From assembly GCF_038811545.1 (NCBI RefSeq), contig NZ_CP133319.1, forward strand, positions 4,042,001 through 4,106,000: a stretch of 64,000 nucleotides of DNA, written 5' to 3'. The position numbers and the translations under genes were made by a program. The notes below the pieces were generated by a model, which was not told where the DNA came from, ran no database searches, and saw nothing but the letters and a program-made list of their open reading frames with translations. Source of the stretch: Rhodoligotrophos sp. CJ14. GTDB lineage: Bacteria; Pseudomonadota; Alphaproteobacteria; Rhizobiales; Im1. Shown piece after piece: positions 43,350-52,368 of the stretch; within the stretch, counting starts at the first letter, position 1, and each line of letters begins with the position of its first letter.

Positions 43350-45455
43350 ATGACCTTGAGCACATCGCCGATTGCCACCCGGTTGGAGCAGGGCTGCGCC
43401 GTCATCACCGCCAACAATCCGCCAGTCAATGCGCTCGGGCACGCGGTCCGGGCCGGGCTGATGGCGGCCTTGAGATCCGCCCTGGCAGATCCGGCGGTGT
43501 CCTCCGTGGTGATCACGTGCGCGGGGCGAACCTTCTTTGCGGGCGCGGACATTCGCGAATTCGGCAAGCCCTCACAGCCGCCGCATCTCGGCAAGGTGCT
43601 CGATCTGATCGAGCAGGCGGATAAGCCCATTGTTGCCGCGATCCATGGAACCGCCTTGGGCGGTGGCATGGAGCTCGCGCTTGCCTGCCATGCACGGGTG
43701 ATCGAGGCAACCGCCAAGGTTGGCCTGCCGGAAGTGAAGCTCGGCCTTATTCCTGGCGCTGGCGGCACCCAGCGCACGCCGCGTCTGATCGGTCTCATGG
43801 CAGCGCTCGATCTCGTGACCAGCGGCCGCCATGTGGGCGCTGCGGAAGCCAAAGAGCTCGGCCTCGTGGATCATGTGGTTGCGGCCGACCTTGAGCGGGA
43901 GGCGATCGATTACGCGCGATCCCTGGTCGGCAAGCCCCTGCGGCGGACGGGCGAGCTTTCCATCCCGGCCTGTGACCAGGCGGCCTTTGATCAAGCGGCA
44001 ATGCGCATCATCGGCCGTGCCCGCGGGCAGCTCTCACCGCGCATCGCCATCGAGGCGGTTCGCTCATCCGCCACAGCCCCCTTCCGCGGCGGCTTGATGG
44101 CCGAGCGCTTGCTGTTTCAGGAGCTGGTGAGAAGCGACCAATCCCGTGCCTTGCGCCATGCCTTTTTCGCCGAGCGTGAGGTTCAGCGTGCGCCCCAGCT
44201 TGCATCCGCAACGCCTCGGTCTCTCTCCCGTGTGGGCGTGATCGGCGCCGGAACCATGGGCGCAGGCATAGCCATGGCGCTGCTCGACGGCGGGTTGATG
44301 GTGACCGTGGTCGAGAACGATGCCGACGCGGCGGCGCGGGGCAGGGAGCGCATCGACGGTTTGATGGCACGGGCGCTCCGCTCGGGCCGCCTCAGCGAGG
44401 CCGGCCGGGATGAGCGGCTTAAGCGGCTGACCGTGACCGATGATTTTCATCAGCTGCAGGCCATGGATCTGGTCATCGAAGCAGCCTTCGAAGACATGGC
44501 CGTCAAGAAGGAGATCTTCGCGCGCCTCGCCGACGTAACCCCGAAAGGCACGGTGCTGGCCACCAACACGTCCTATCTCGACATCAATGAGATCGCGCGG
44601 GCGGCAGCGGGCAGGGAGGCCGACGTCATCGGTCTCCATTTCTTCTCTCCCGCCAATATCATGCGCCTGGTCGAAGTGGTCGGGCCGGCTTCGGCCGATA
44701 AGGATGCGGTGGCGACAGGGTTTGCGCTCGCCCGCCGCCTCGGCAAGCTGCCGGTCCTCTGCGGCGTTTGCGAGGGCTTCGTTGGCAATCGCATTCTGGC
44801 CCAGTGGCGTCAGATCGCCGAGTTCGCATTGGAAGACGGCGCCTTGCCGGAAGAGGTCGATGCAGCGCTGGAAGCTTACGGTCTGGCCATGGGCCCCTTT
44901 GCCGTTGCCGATCTCGCCGGCCTTGATATCGCAGCGAGCCGGCGTCGCAGGCTGGCAGGCACCCGCAACCCCGAGGCGCGATATAGCGGAGCAATACCCG
45001 ACAAGCTGGTTGAGCTTGGCCGGCTCGGCCAGAAGACGGGCGCCGGCTTCTATCGCTATGAAAACGGCGCAAGGCGGTCGGATCCGGAAGTCCACGCCAT
45101 CATCCGCTCGTTCTGGCCGCACACCGGTATGTCCGACACCCTATTCGACGGGGAATTGCTGCAGCGGCGCATCCGGGCCGTCATGGTGAACGAAGGCGCG
45201 AAGATCCTTGCCGAAGGGATCGTTGCGAGGCCATTGGACATCGACCTGGTGCTCATCCATGGCTACGGCTTTCCAGCCTGGCGAGGCGGGCCGATGTTCG
45301 AAGCCGATGCCATTGGCTTGCCGCAGATCCTCGCGGATATGGAAGAGGTCCATGCGCGCTTCGGCGCAGGCTGGGAGCCGGCCCCGCTCTTGAAGGAACT
45401 CGCCCGCACCAACGGCCGCTTTGCCGATCTTGGAGATGGGAGCAGCCCAAGCTGA
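43350..45455 (+). CDS. 3-hydroxyacyl-CoA dehydrogenase/enoyl-CoA hydratase fusion (FadB/FadJ type)
   Basis: From ATG 43350 the protein has 701 residues. The N-terminal crotonase domain shows FFAGADIREFG, ALGGGMELALACHARVIEA, and LPEVKLGLIPGAGGTQRTPR. The NAD-binding 3-hydroxyacyl-CoA dehydrogenase domain starts VGVIGAGTMGAGIAMALLDGG and contains TNTSYLDINEIA, GLHFFSPANIMRLVEVVGP and GFVGNRILAQW. It hydrates a 2-enoyl-CoA and oxidises the alcohol to a 3-ketoacyl-CoA, feeding a thiolase such as that at 7482. GGAG precedes the chosen start. Confidence 0.93.
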   Translation: MTLSTSPIATRLEQGCAVITANNPPVNALGHAVRAGLMAALRSALADPAVSSVVITCAGRTFFAGADIREFGKPSQPPHLGKVLDLIEQADKPIVAAIHGTALGGGMELALACHARVIEATAKVGLPEVKLGLIPGAGGTQRTPRLIGLMAALDLVTSGRHVGAAEAKELGLVDHVVAADLEREAIDYARSLVGKPLRRTGELSIPACDQAAFDQAAMRIIGRARGQLSPRIAIEAVRSSATAPFRGGLMAERLLFQELVRSDQSRALRHAFFAEREVQRAPQLASATPRSLSRVGVIGAGTMGAGIAMALLDGGLMVTVVENDADAAARGRERIDGLMARALRSGRLSEAGRDERLKRLTVTDDFHQLQAMDLVIEAAFEDMAVKKEIFARLADVTPKGTVLATNTSYLDINEIARAAAGREADVIGLHFFSPANIMRLVEVVGPASADKDAVATGFALARRLGKLPVLCGVCEGFVGNRILAQWRQIAEFALEDGALPEEVDAALEAYGLAMGPFAVADLAGLDIAASRRRRLAGTRNPEARYSGAIPDKLVELGRLGQKTGAGFYRYENGARRSDPEVHAIIRSFWPHTGMSDTLFDGELLQRRIRAVMVNEGAKILAEGIVARPLDIDLVLIHGYGFPAWRGGPMFEADAIGLPQILADMEEVHARFGAGWEPAPLLKELARTNGRFADLGDGSSPS

Positions 45456-45899
45456 CGCCACCCAGACGTGATGCGGCTCTGCAAAAGAGCTGCTCCCGAC
45501 ACGCCCAAATTCGGAGCATTTGCATCTGGGGCAGGACTGCTCTCATGTAATGTCCCCGGTCAGCAACCTCCTTCGCCGTAGCACTCCTGTTGATCGCGGG
45601 CGCGTACGGCCCTGTTCTTTCACACCTGCTTCTTTCTCAACCTACGCCCCTTGCTGGGGCGACAGATACTTGCCGGCATGTTCCGCTTTGTCTGCCAGTT
45701 TCGATCCACGCCCCTGCGTGAGGGGCGACACATGGTGGCGCTACAGCCATTCCTGGATCAAAACCGGCCAAACGAAGCGACCCTGCCTGCCGATGAGAGT
45801 CCCCCCATCGCTTTGCTGGTGCTCTCCGCGCGCTTCGGGCACTATGCGTGCGGCCGATGGCCCGTCAGCGGCTGATCGGATGCTCCATGCGGAGGTTGC
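45456..45899. other. Intergenic region, about 440 bp, no supported gene
   Basis: Several short plus-strand frames are open, but their translations are Ser/Arg/Cys-rich without motifs and lack ribosome-binding sites. I see no convincing terminator for the FadB-type gene. The promoter of the small membrane-protein gene at 45900 must be in the right half; the GGAGG at 45892-45896 is its Shine-Dalgarno. Confidence 0.5.
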
Positions 45900-46418
45900 A
45901 TGAGTCCGCAGACACAGACAGGGCTGCCCTCCACCACGCAGCCGTCTTGGCCGAGACTGCTGTTGCTGGTGACCGCGGCGATCGAAACCATGAGCGGGCT
46001 GTCGAATTCGACCATTCTCTTCGCGGACATTCCGGACATACCAGGCCCAGGCTTGGGCGGTTTGCTCATCAAAATCAGCCTGGCCTTGCATCCGCTCTTC
46101 GCTGCAGCGGCGCTGATCTTTATCAGCACCGGCTGGGTCTATCATGCTGTCGTCGCGCTGGCACTGGTGCTGGTGATCGAATGGATGAACATCTTGCCCT
46201 CCGTCCGGCTCGACGATCTCGCGCTGTCCGACCCAGGCTCGCTCTTCACTGTTATTTATGTCCTGGCACTGCCGGTCCTTGCCATCGCAGCGACCCTGAT
46301 GATCTCCAGGCATCCAGATACCGCGGGAGCGCCTGCCGTTCTGCTCGCCATCCCGACGCTTGCCAGCATCGCCGGCGTTGCCGCCTTCGCGATCGGCGTC
46401 ATGATCTATGGATTCTAA
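45900..46418 (+). CDS. Small integral membrane protein of unknown function
   Basis: The 172-residue protein starts at ATG 45900 with GGAGG 4 nt upstream. It has about four hydrophobic segments: LLLLVTAAIETMSGL, HPLFAAAALIFIS and VVALALVLVIEWMNIL (possibly one or two helices), VIYVLALPVLAIAATLMI, and VLLAIPTLASIAGVAAFAIGVMIYGF at the C-terminus. I recognise no family. It stands alone, convergent to the MFS gene, 88 nt from its stop. Confidence 0.65.
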   Translation: MSPQTQTGLPSTTQPSWPRLLLLVTAAIETMSGLSNSTILFADIPDIPGPGLGGLLIKISLALHPLFAAAALIFISTGWVYHAVVALALVLVIEWMNILPSVRLDDLALSDPGSLFTVIYVLALPVLAIAATLMISRHPDTAGAPAVLLAIPTLASIAGVAAFAIGVMIYGF

Positions 46419-46506
46419 GCCAGCCGATCATCGGATCGGTGCCCTGTCGCAAGCGCAGAACACGACCCGATGAGTGCTGGATCGTCGCCGCCGGACCCCG
46501 CTTCGC

Positions 46507-47802
46507 TCACATGAGCTTTGAATGGGCCGTTTCTCTGAGCGTCAGCACCACCAATGTCGAGATTGCCGCAGCAATCATCAAATAGAAGGTAGGTGCCAGC
46601 GGCGAGCCCGTCGCGCTGATCAGCCAAGTCGCGATATAAGGTGCAAAGCCGCCGAAGATCGCAACCGAGAGACTATAGGCGGTGGACATCCACGTCGACC
46701 GCCCATTCGTGGGGAAAATCTCCGCAATCGCTGCGGGGCCCGGCCCTGAGAAGCTTGCGAGCATCAACCCGAAGATGATCTGCACCACGACGGCAGCGGC
46801 GAAATTGCCATAGGCCAGCATCAGACTGAACAGGGGATAGCTGAGCACCAGGAAGCTGACCACCGACGCCAGGATGAGCGGTTTGCGGCCCACGCGATCC
46901 GAAATGCGTCCCATGAGCGGAATGGCGATGACGACCGCCACGAGGCCGATCGTGTTCGACCACAAGGCTTCCGTCCGGCTGAGCCCCGCATATTTCTGCG
47001 TGAATGTCGGCATATAGCTCAGCATGATATAGAAGCTCACGGTCCAGAGGATGGTGAAGCCGAAAGCCTGTCCCGCCGCCCGCCAAGGCATCTCCCGCGG
47101 CTTTTCATTCTGCTCCTGAACCGCGCGAAAGGCGGGCGTGTCCTCCACATTCCGCCGGATATACATGCCCAATGGAAGCAGGATGCCGCCCAGAAGGAAG
47201 GGAATGCGCCAGCCCCAATCGCTCATCTGCTCCGGCATGAGGATCGATGCCACGATGGCAGCCACCCCGGAACCGATCAGCAGGCCGCCGGCGACGCTTG
47301 CCTGCTGCAAGCTCCCAAACAAGCCCCGCCGGTTTGATGGCGCCCATTCGACGATGAACGCGGTCGAGCCACCCCATTCGCCGCCAGCGGAGAAGCCCTG
47401 CACCAATCGGCACACCACCAGCAACACCGGCGCGGCGACGCCGATGGAGGCATAGGTTGGGAGGAGGCCGATACCGACCGTCGACACCGCCATCAGGAAC
47501 AGGGTGAGGACGAGCGCCGTCTTGCGGCCGCGGGCATCCCCAAGCCAGCCGATGGCGATGCCACCCAGCGGCCGGGCAACGAAGCCGAGGCCAAACGCCG
47601 CGAAAGCTGAGAGGAGGGCGGTCGTATCATCGGCGGAGGGGAAGAAATGCTGCGCAATAATGGTCGCGAGAAATCCATAGACCGCATAGTCGTACCATTC
47701 GACGACGGTACCCCAGACACCTGCGGCAATTGCCTTTCTCGATTCCGCCGTTGTGATGGTCGTGCTGTCCACGTCTGCCTTGTAGATTGCGTCAGTCGAC
47801 AC
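46507..47802 (-). CDS. MFS transporter, metabolite:H+ symporter (MHS) type
   Basis: The 431-residue protein has 12 predicted helices. MHS-family features include AGVWGTVVEWYDYAVYGFLATIIAQHFFPS, FVARPLGGIAIGWLGDARGRKTALVLTLFLMAVSTVGIGLLPTYASIG, and LVQGFSAGGEWGGSTAFIVEWAPSNRRGLFGS, and the second-half loop GRISDRVGRKPLI. Members import organic acids, betaines or alpha-ketoglutarate with protons. The gene is followed, on the same strand, by nothing close; it lies 92 nt downstream of the old-yellow-enzyme gene and could share its transcript. Confidence 0.9.
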   Translation of the reverse strand: MSTDAIYKADVDSTTITTAESRKAIAAGVWGTVVEWYDYAVYGFLATIIAQHFFPSADDTTALLSAFAAFGLGFVARPLGGIAIGWLGDARGRKTALVLTLFLMAVSTVGIGLLPTYASIGVAAPVLLVVCRLVQGFSAGGEWGGSTAFIVEWAPSNRRGLFGSLQQASVAGGLLIGSGVAAIVASILMPEQMSDWGWRIPFLLGGILLPLGMYIRRNVEDTPAFRAVQEQNEKPREMPWRAAGQAFGFTILWTVSFYIMLSYMPTFTQKYAGLSRTEALWSNTIGLVAVVIAIPLMGRISDRVGRKPLILASVVSFLVLSYPLFSLMLAYGNFAAAVVVQIIFGLMLASFSGPGPAAIAEIFPTNGRSTWMSTAYSLSVAIFGGFAPYIATWLISATGSPLAPTFYLMIAAAISTLVVLTLRETAHSKLM

Positions 47803-47894
47803 CTTACCTCTCCCTGGATTGAGCGTTCACCTTCCCATTCGTGCGTCCGTCTTCATTCGTGATCAGAGGCCGAAATGCCCGGCCTGTCCGCCGT

Positions 47895-49067
47895 CTATTC
47901 GGCGGCTTGCACTTCTGTTTCGCGGTACTTGGCGGCCCACAGCGCGCGTTTGCGCAGGCTCCATTCATATTGCGGCGGCCAGAGGTCATAGCCGTCGACG
48001 CCTTCGAGTTCGAGGAGCGCATGCAGCGGCCATTGCGGGTTGAACAGCAACTCGCGCCCGAGACAAATCAGGTCGGCCTGCTCATCACGCAGGATCGCTT
48101 CCGCATGTTTTGGATTGACGATCAGCCCCACCGCTGCGGTCTTGATCCCAACCTTCTTGCGAACCTCCTCGGCGAACGGGACCTGGAAACCGGGCCGACG
48201 GGTAAGCGCCGTGGCCACGCTGCGTGACCGCTCTGCATCGATGCCACCTGAGGAACAGTCGATTACATCGTAACCCATTTCCCGCAGCCGCTCAGTGAAG
48301 ACGAGCGTATCGTCCATGGTCCAGCTTTCCGGTAAGCCGTCAATAGCCGAAATCCGGAAGAATGCAGGTTTATCGCCGGGCCATTCGCGCCGCACCGCTT
48401 CCGCGATCTCGAGCGGATACCGCATCCTGTTCTCGAGACTGCCGCCATACTCATCCGTGCGCCGATTGCTCACCGCCGACAGAAAGGAGTGGATGAGATA
48501 GCCATGGGCGCCGTGGATCTCGACCACATCGAAGCCGCACTCGCGCGCGCGCCGGGTTGCACTGGCCCAGGACGCGACGATGCGTTTCATCTCGTCACGA
48601 TCGAGCGCCACCGGCACGGCCCGCTTCGGATTGGCCGCGAGCGCCGATGGGGCGACCATCCGCCAGGGACCTTCGCCGCGCGCTGCTTCCTCGTCACCGA
48701 GTGCTTCGCCGCCTTGCCAGGGCCGCTGGCTGCTGGCCTTGCGACCCGCATGCCCGAGCTGAATTCCAGGAACGGCACCTTCGCTCCGGATGAAGTCGGC
48801 AATACGGGCCAGAGGCTCCATCTGCTCGTCCTTCCACAGCCCGGTACAACCGTGAGTGATGCGCCCGTCTGCCTCGACCCCTGTTGCTTCCACGAACACG
48901 AGCCCCGCACCGCCGGTGGCGAGCTTGCCGTAATGCACGAAATGCCAATCATTCGCGAAGCCGTCGACGGCCGAATAGAGGCACATCGGCGAGGCCACGA
49001 TTCGGTTGGGAATTTTTACCTCGCGCAACTGCAGCGGCGAGAAAAGATGGGATTTGAATTGTGTCAT
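47895..49067 (-). CDS. Old yellow enzyme family NADH:flavin oxidoreductase (YqjM-like)
   Basis: The 390-residue protein is a TIM-barrel FMN enzyme of the thermophilic-like YqjM group: KIPNRIVASPMCLYSAVDGFANDWHFVHYGKLATGGAGLVFVEATGVEADGRIT, GIQLGHAGRKAS, VVEIHGAHGYLIHSFLSAVSNRRTDEYGGSLENRMR, and a final QYEWSLRKR. The Cys of ASPMC, the HGAHGYL motif and the YGG tyrosine fit this class. It reduces activated C=C bonds with NAD(P)H. I prefer ATG 49067 to GTG 49091. Two LacI-type operators lie upstream. Confidence 0.92.
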   Translation of the reverse strand: MTQFKSHLFSPLQLREVKIPNRIVASPMCLYSAVDGFANDWHFVHYGKLATGGAGLVFVEATGVEADGRITHGCTGLWKDEQMEPLARIADFIRSEGAVPGIQLGHAGRKASSQRPWQGGEALGDEEAARGEGPWRMVAPSALAANPKRAVPVALDRDEMKRIVASWASATRRARECGFDVVEIHGAHGYLIHSFLSAVSNRRTDEYGGSLENRMRYPLEIAEAVRREWPGDKPAFFRISAIDGLPESWTMDDTLVFTERLREMGYDVIDCSSGGIDAERSRSVATALTRRPGFQVPFAEEVRKKVGIKTAAVGLIVNPKHAEAILRDEQADLICLGRELLFNPQWPLHALLELEGVDGYDLWPPQYEWSLRKRALWAAKYRETEVQAAE

Positions 49068-49106
49068 CCTGAGAGAACCCCTGAAACCCACGTCTATGAG
49101 CGTTTA

Positions 49107-49120
49107 TGAAAACGGTTTCA
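49107..49120. promoter_or_regulatory. LacI-family operator
   Basis: TGAAAACGGTTTCA is a near-perfect dyad with the central CG typical of LacI/GalR operators. It lies 40 nt upstream of the old-yellow-enzyme start and about 105 nt upstream of the lacI-type gene, so it can serve both divergent promoters. Confidence 0.7.
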
Positions 49121-49171
49121 GAGTCAAGGCGGCTCTACAATGCCATCTCTACAATGATGATGCTGTTTTTC

Positions 49172-49185
49172 TGAAGCCGGTTTCC
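49172..49185. promoter_or_regulatory. Second, weaker LacI-family operator
   Basis: TGAAGCCGGTTTCC resembles the dyad at 49107-49120 (GAAnCCGGTTTC core with one mismatched pair). The two sites are 65 bp apart centre to centre, close to six helical turns, which would allow cooperative binding or looping. Confidence 0.5.
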
Positions 49186-49225
49186 CTATTCTGCTTGTGT
49201 TCGATCCAGCATGTGAGGCGATGAA

Positions 49226-50284
49226 GTGCGCTCGACCCGGCGTCCGCAACCGGCCTTGGAGAAGCTGAGCAGGGCCCCCACGATTCGTGACGTCGCCCGT
49301 CACGCGGACGTATCGGTCGCGACCGTTTCGCGGGTGCTGAACCGCCCCGAGCTCGTCAGTCCGGATGTCGTGCAGCGGGTCCACTCGACCATACGACTGC
49401 TCGAATACATACCGAACGGCTCTGCCCGCGCTCTGGCGAGCCGCGCCACACGCATGGTGGCGGCAGTGATGCCGACGATCGATGGTGCGATCTATTCCAA
49501 GATGATTAGCGCCATGCAGCAGGCCTTCGAGCGTCGTGGCTTCGTTCTCTCGATTGCCGCTCACGAATATTCGCTATTGCGCGAGCTCGAGAGTGTCCGT
49601 GCACTGATCGAGCGGGGTGTGGACGCGATCATCCTTGTCGGCAAGATCCATGACCCGGCCGTCTACGATCTGATCCGCCGCAAGCGCATTCCGCTGCTGC
49701 TGATGTGCGTGTACGAACCCGACGGCGAGTGGCCTACGGTCGGCTGGAGCAACAGAGCCGGTGGAATGCGCATCGCCAATTACCTGGTGGATATTGGACA
49801 CCGGAACTTCGGGATCATTAGTGGTATCCGCGCCGACAATGATCGGGCGGCGGATCGTGTGGACGGTTTCGTAGCCGCTTTGAAGTCGCGCGATCTCGAT
49901 ATTCCCGAGGACTGCATTGTTCAATGCCGCTATGATCTTGCCGAAAGCGCCAATGCCCTCCGGCACTTGCTGGCCGGAGAGCAACCCCCGACGGCCATTC
50001 TCTGTGGCAATGACGTCCTGGCGACTGGCGCGCTGCTGGAATGCCTGAGGCTTGGTATCCGGGTGCCGCAGGATGTCTCGATCGCCGGCTATGACGATCT
50101 CCCATTGGCGGCCCATCTGGTCCCACCCTTGACCACTTTGAGGATTCCCGCCGAGCAGATAGGCCGGCTGTCAGCCGAGACCGTAATAGGTCTCATCGAG
50201 AACCATCCGACCCCTCACCATGTCAATGTCGAGGTGGATCTGATCCTGCGCGGCACGACCGCACCGGCTGGAGCTCGAGTGTAA
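49226..50284 (+). CDS. LacI-family transcriptional regulator
   Basis: The 352-residue protein has the LacI helix-turn-helix TIRDVARHADVSVATVSRVLNRPELVSPDVVQRVHSTIRLLEYIPNGSARALAS (residues about 18-70) followed by a periplasmic-binding-like effector domain (MVAAVMPTIDGAIYSKMISAMQQAFERRGF, AILCGNDVLATGALLECLRLGIRVPQDVSIAGYDDLPLAAHLVPPLTTLRIP). The start is GTG 49226, with GAGGCG upstream. It is divergent from the old-yellow-enzyme gene and the operators at 49107 and 49172 are its likely targets. The inducer is unknown. Confidence 0.92.
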   Translation: MRSTRRPQPALEKLSRAPTIRDVARHADVSVATVSRVLNRPELVSPDVVQRVHSTIRLLEYIPNGSARALASRATRMVAAVMPTIDGAIYSKMISAMQQAFERRGFVLSIAAHEYSLLRELESVRALIERGVDAIILVGKIHDPAVYDLIRRKRIPLLLMCVYEPDGEWPTVGWSNRAGGMRIANYLVDIGHRNFGIISGIRADNDRAADRVDGFVAALKSRDLDIPEDCIVQCRYDLAESANALRHLLAGEQPPTAILCGNDVLATGALLECLRLGIRVPQDVSIAGYDDLPLAAHLVPPLTTLRIPAEQIGRLSAETVIGLIENHPTPHHVNVEVDLILRGTTAPAGARV

Positions 50285-50460
50285 AAGCCAACGCACCTCA
50301 TCATGCCCCGCTAACGATATCTTCCTATGAGATCTTTATGCCCCTCCGCATGGAGCCATCTCGAATTTTTATGCCTGCCTTGTCAGATTGAGCTGCGTTT
50401 GAACGCGTGTCACGGACCCGATGCTTAGGCTCGATCGGTCCGGAAACGAGGCATTCTCTC

Positions 50461-50544
50461 ATGCTCGACTTGCTTATGCTCGGCCTCGGCCTGGGCTTCT
50501 TTGCCCTGGCGATCGGCTACGGCTTCCTTTGTGAGCGGCTCTGA
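50461..50544 (+). CDS. 27-residue membrane micropeptide in front of kdpF
   Basis: ATG 50461 opens a 27-codon frame encoding MLDLLMLGLGLGFFALAIGY plus GFLCERL, a single hydrophobic helix with a charged Cys-Glu-Arg tail. The stop is followed by GGAGC and then kdpF 11 nt later. Peptides of this shape, starting MLDL and ending with a C(E/D)RL-like tail, are what I recall upstream of kdpF in other proteobacteria, but they are usually left unannotated. It is not KdpF itself, which follows. It may be an additional small subunit or a leader peptide of the potassium pump. Confidence 0.6.
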   Translation: MLDLLMLGLGLGFFALAIGYGFLCERL

Positions 50545-50554
50545 GGAGCAATCC

Positions 50555-50644
50555 ATGCTGTTCGATTTCGTGCTCGGTGGTCTCGTGACGGCCGGGCTTT
50601 TGGTCTATCTCGCCGTCGCCCTTGTGCGACCCGAATGGTTCTGA
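50555..50644 (+). CDS. kdpF: K+-transporting ATPase KdpF subunit
   Basis: The 29-residue peptide MLFDFVLGGLVTAGLLVYLA followed by VALVRPEWF is a single transmembrane helix with the conserved ending of KdpF (ALxRPExF). GGAGC lies 10 nt upstream of ATG 50555. KdpF stabilises the KdpABC complex by binding between subunits. The kdpA start follows 9 nt after its stop. Confidence 0.9.
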   Translation: MLFDFVLGGLVTAGLLVYLAVALVRPEWF

Positions 50645-50653
50645 GGTGTGGCC

Positions 50654-52366
50654 ATGACCCTCAATGGCGCAACTCAGATCGCGGTTTTCGCGCTTATCGT
50701 CCTCGCCCTGGCGAAGCCGCTCGGCGGCTACATGACCAGCCTGTTCAGTGGTGAGCGAACATTCCTTGGGCCCGTTCTGCGCCCTCTCGAACGCGGCGTC
50801 TATTGGCTGGCAGGCGTTGACGAGCGCCGCGAGCAGCACTGGCTCACCTATGCGCTCGCCATGCTGCTGTTCCATATCGGCGGCTTCATTCTTCTGTACG
50901 GCTTGCTGCGCCTGCAGCACCTGCTTCCGCTCAATCCGCAGGGGATGGTCGGCCTCGCCCCGGATCTTGCCTTCAACACGGCGGTGAGCTTTCTCACCAA
51001 CACCAACTGGCAGAACTATGGCGGCGAGAGCACCCTGTCATACCTGTCCCAGATGGGGCTTACCGTTCAGAATTTTCTGTCCGCCGCCACGGGAATAGCC
51101 CTCGCCATGGCCTTGATCCGTGGCTTTTCGCGCGCATCGGTCCAGACGGTCGGGAATTTCTGGGTGGATGTCACGCGCGGCACGCTCTATGTGCTCCTGC
51201 CCATCTGCATCCTGTATGCCCTGTTCCTCGTCTGGCAGGGCGTGCCCCAGACCCTTTTGCCCTATATCGATGCGACGACACTCGAAGGCGCGCGGCAGAC
51301 GATTGCCTTTGGCCCGACCGCCTCGCAAGTGGCGATTAAGATGCTCGGCACCAATGGTGGCGGCTTCTTCAATGCCAACAGCGCACACCCCTTCGAGAAC
51401 CCGACAGCACTCACCAATCTCGTGCAGATGGTCTCGATCTTCGCGATCGGTGCGGCCCTGACCAACGTGTTCGGCCGCATGGTGGGCGATGAGCGCCAGG
51501 GCTGGGCGCTGCTCGCCGCCATGGCCGTCTTGTTCTTCGCCGGCGTTGCGGTCTGCTATTGGGCGGAGGCGTCGGGCACCGAGGCATTTCATGCGCTTGG
51601 CCTCGGCGGCGGCAATATGGAAGGCAAGGAAGTCCGCTTCGGCGTAGCGGCCTCGGTTCTCTTCGCGGTCGTGACCACCGCTGCCTCCTGCGGTGCCGTG
51701 AATGCGATGCATGACTCATTCACCGCCCTTGGCGGCATGATCCCCCTCATCAACATGCAATTGGGCGAGATCATCGTCGGCGGTGTGGGCGCCGGCCTCT
51801 ATGGCATGCTCATCTTCGTGATCATCGCCATCTTTGTGGCCGGTCTCATGGTCGGCCGCACTCCCGAATATGTGGGCAAGAAGATCGAAGCGCGGGAGGT
51901 GAAGATGGCCATGCTCGCGATCCTCGTCCTGCCGCTCATGTATCTCGGCTGGACGGCGGTCGCGACCGTGCTGCCATCGGCCGTGGCCTCCATCGCCAAT
52001 CCCGGACCGCACGGCTTTTCCGAGATCCTCTATGCCTTCACATCCGCGACGGCCAATAACGGTTCTGCCTTTGGCGGCCTCACCGGCAATACCCTCTTCT
52101 ACAACCTGACCTTGGGCATCTCGATGCTGGTCGGCCGCTTCCTGATGATCATGCCGGTCATGGCGATCGCCGGCTCGCTTGTCGCGAAGAAATCGGTACC
52201 GGCATCCGCCGGCACATTTCCCACGACCGGCGGCCTCTTCATCGGCCTGCTGGTGGGCGTGATCCTCATCCTCGGCGGTCTCACCTTCTTCCCCGCGCTC
52301 TCGCTCGGCCCCATTGTCGAGCACCTGGCCATGACCGCCGGCCAAAGCTTCCCGTCTGGAGACTGA
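50654..52366 (+). CDS. kdpA: K+-transporting ATPase subunit KdpA
   Basis: The 570-residue protein forms the potassium channel-like subunit. It has about ten helices with selectivity-filter-like loops: [44 protein letters not shown], and [17 protein letters not shown] 50654 has GAGG 7 nt upstream; GTG 50648 is an alternative two codons earlier. It is the entry pathway for K+ in the high-affinity pump and lies two nucleotides before kdpB. Confidence 0.95.
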   Translation: MTLNGATQIAVFALIVLALAKPLGGYMTSLFSGERTFLGPVLRPLERGVYWLAGVDERREQHWLTYALAMLLFHIGGFILLYGLLRLQHLLPLNPQGMVGLAPDLAFNTAVSFLTNTNWQNYGGESTLSYLSQMGLTVQNFLSAATGIALAMALIRGFSRASVQTVGNFWVDVTRGTLYVLLPICILYALFLVWQGVPQTLLPYIDATTLEGARQTIAFGPTASQVAIKMLGTNGGGFFNANSAHPFENPTALTNLVQMVSIFAIGAALTNVFGRMVGDERQGWALLAAMAVLFFAGVAVCYWAEASGTEAFHALGLGGGNMEGKEVRFGVAASVLFAVVTTAASCGAVNAMHDSFTALGGMIPLINMQLGEIIVGGVGAGLYGMLIFVIIAIFVAGLMVGRTPEYVGKKIEAREVKMAMLAILVLPLMYLGWTAVATVLPSAVASIANPGPHGFSEILYAFTSATANNGSAFGGLTGNTLFYNLTLGISMLVGRFLMIMPVMAIAGSLVAKKSVPASAGTFPTTGGLFIGLLVGVILILGGLTFFPALSLGPIVEHLAMTAGQSFPSGD

Positions 52367-52368
52367 TC

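Noticed and set aside
45520-45903. 127-codon plus-strand frame upstream of the small membrane protein
   Set aside because: It overlaps the supported start at 45900, is Cys/Ser/Arg-rich, and lacks a Shine-Dalgarno.
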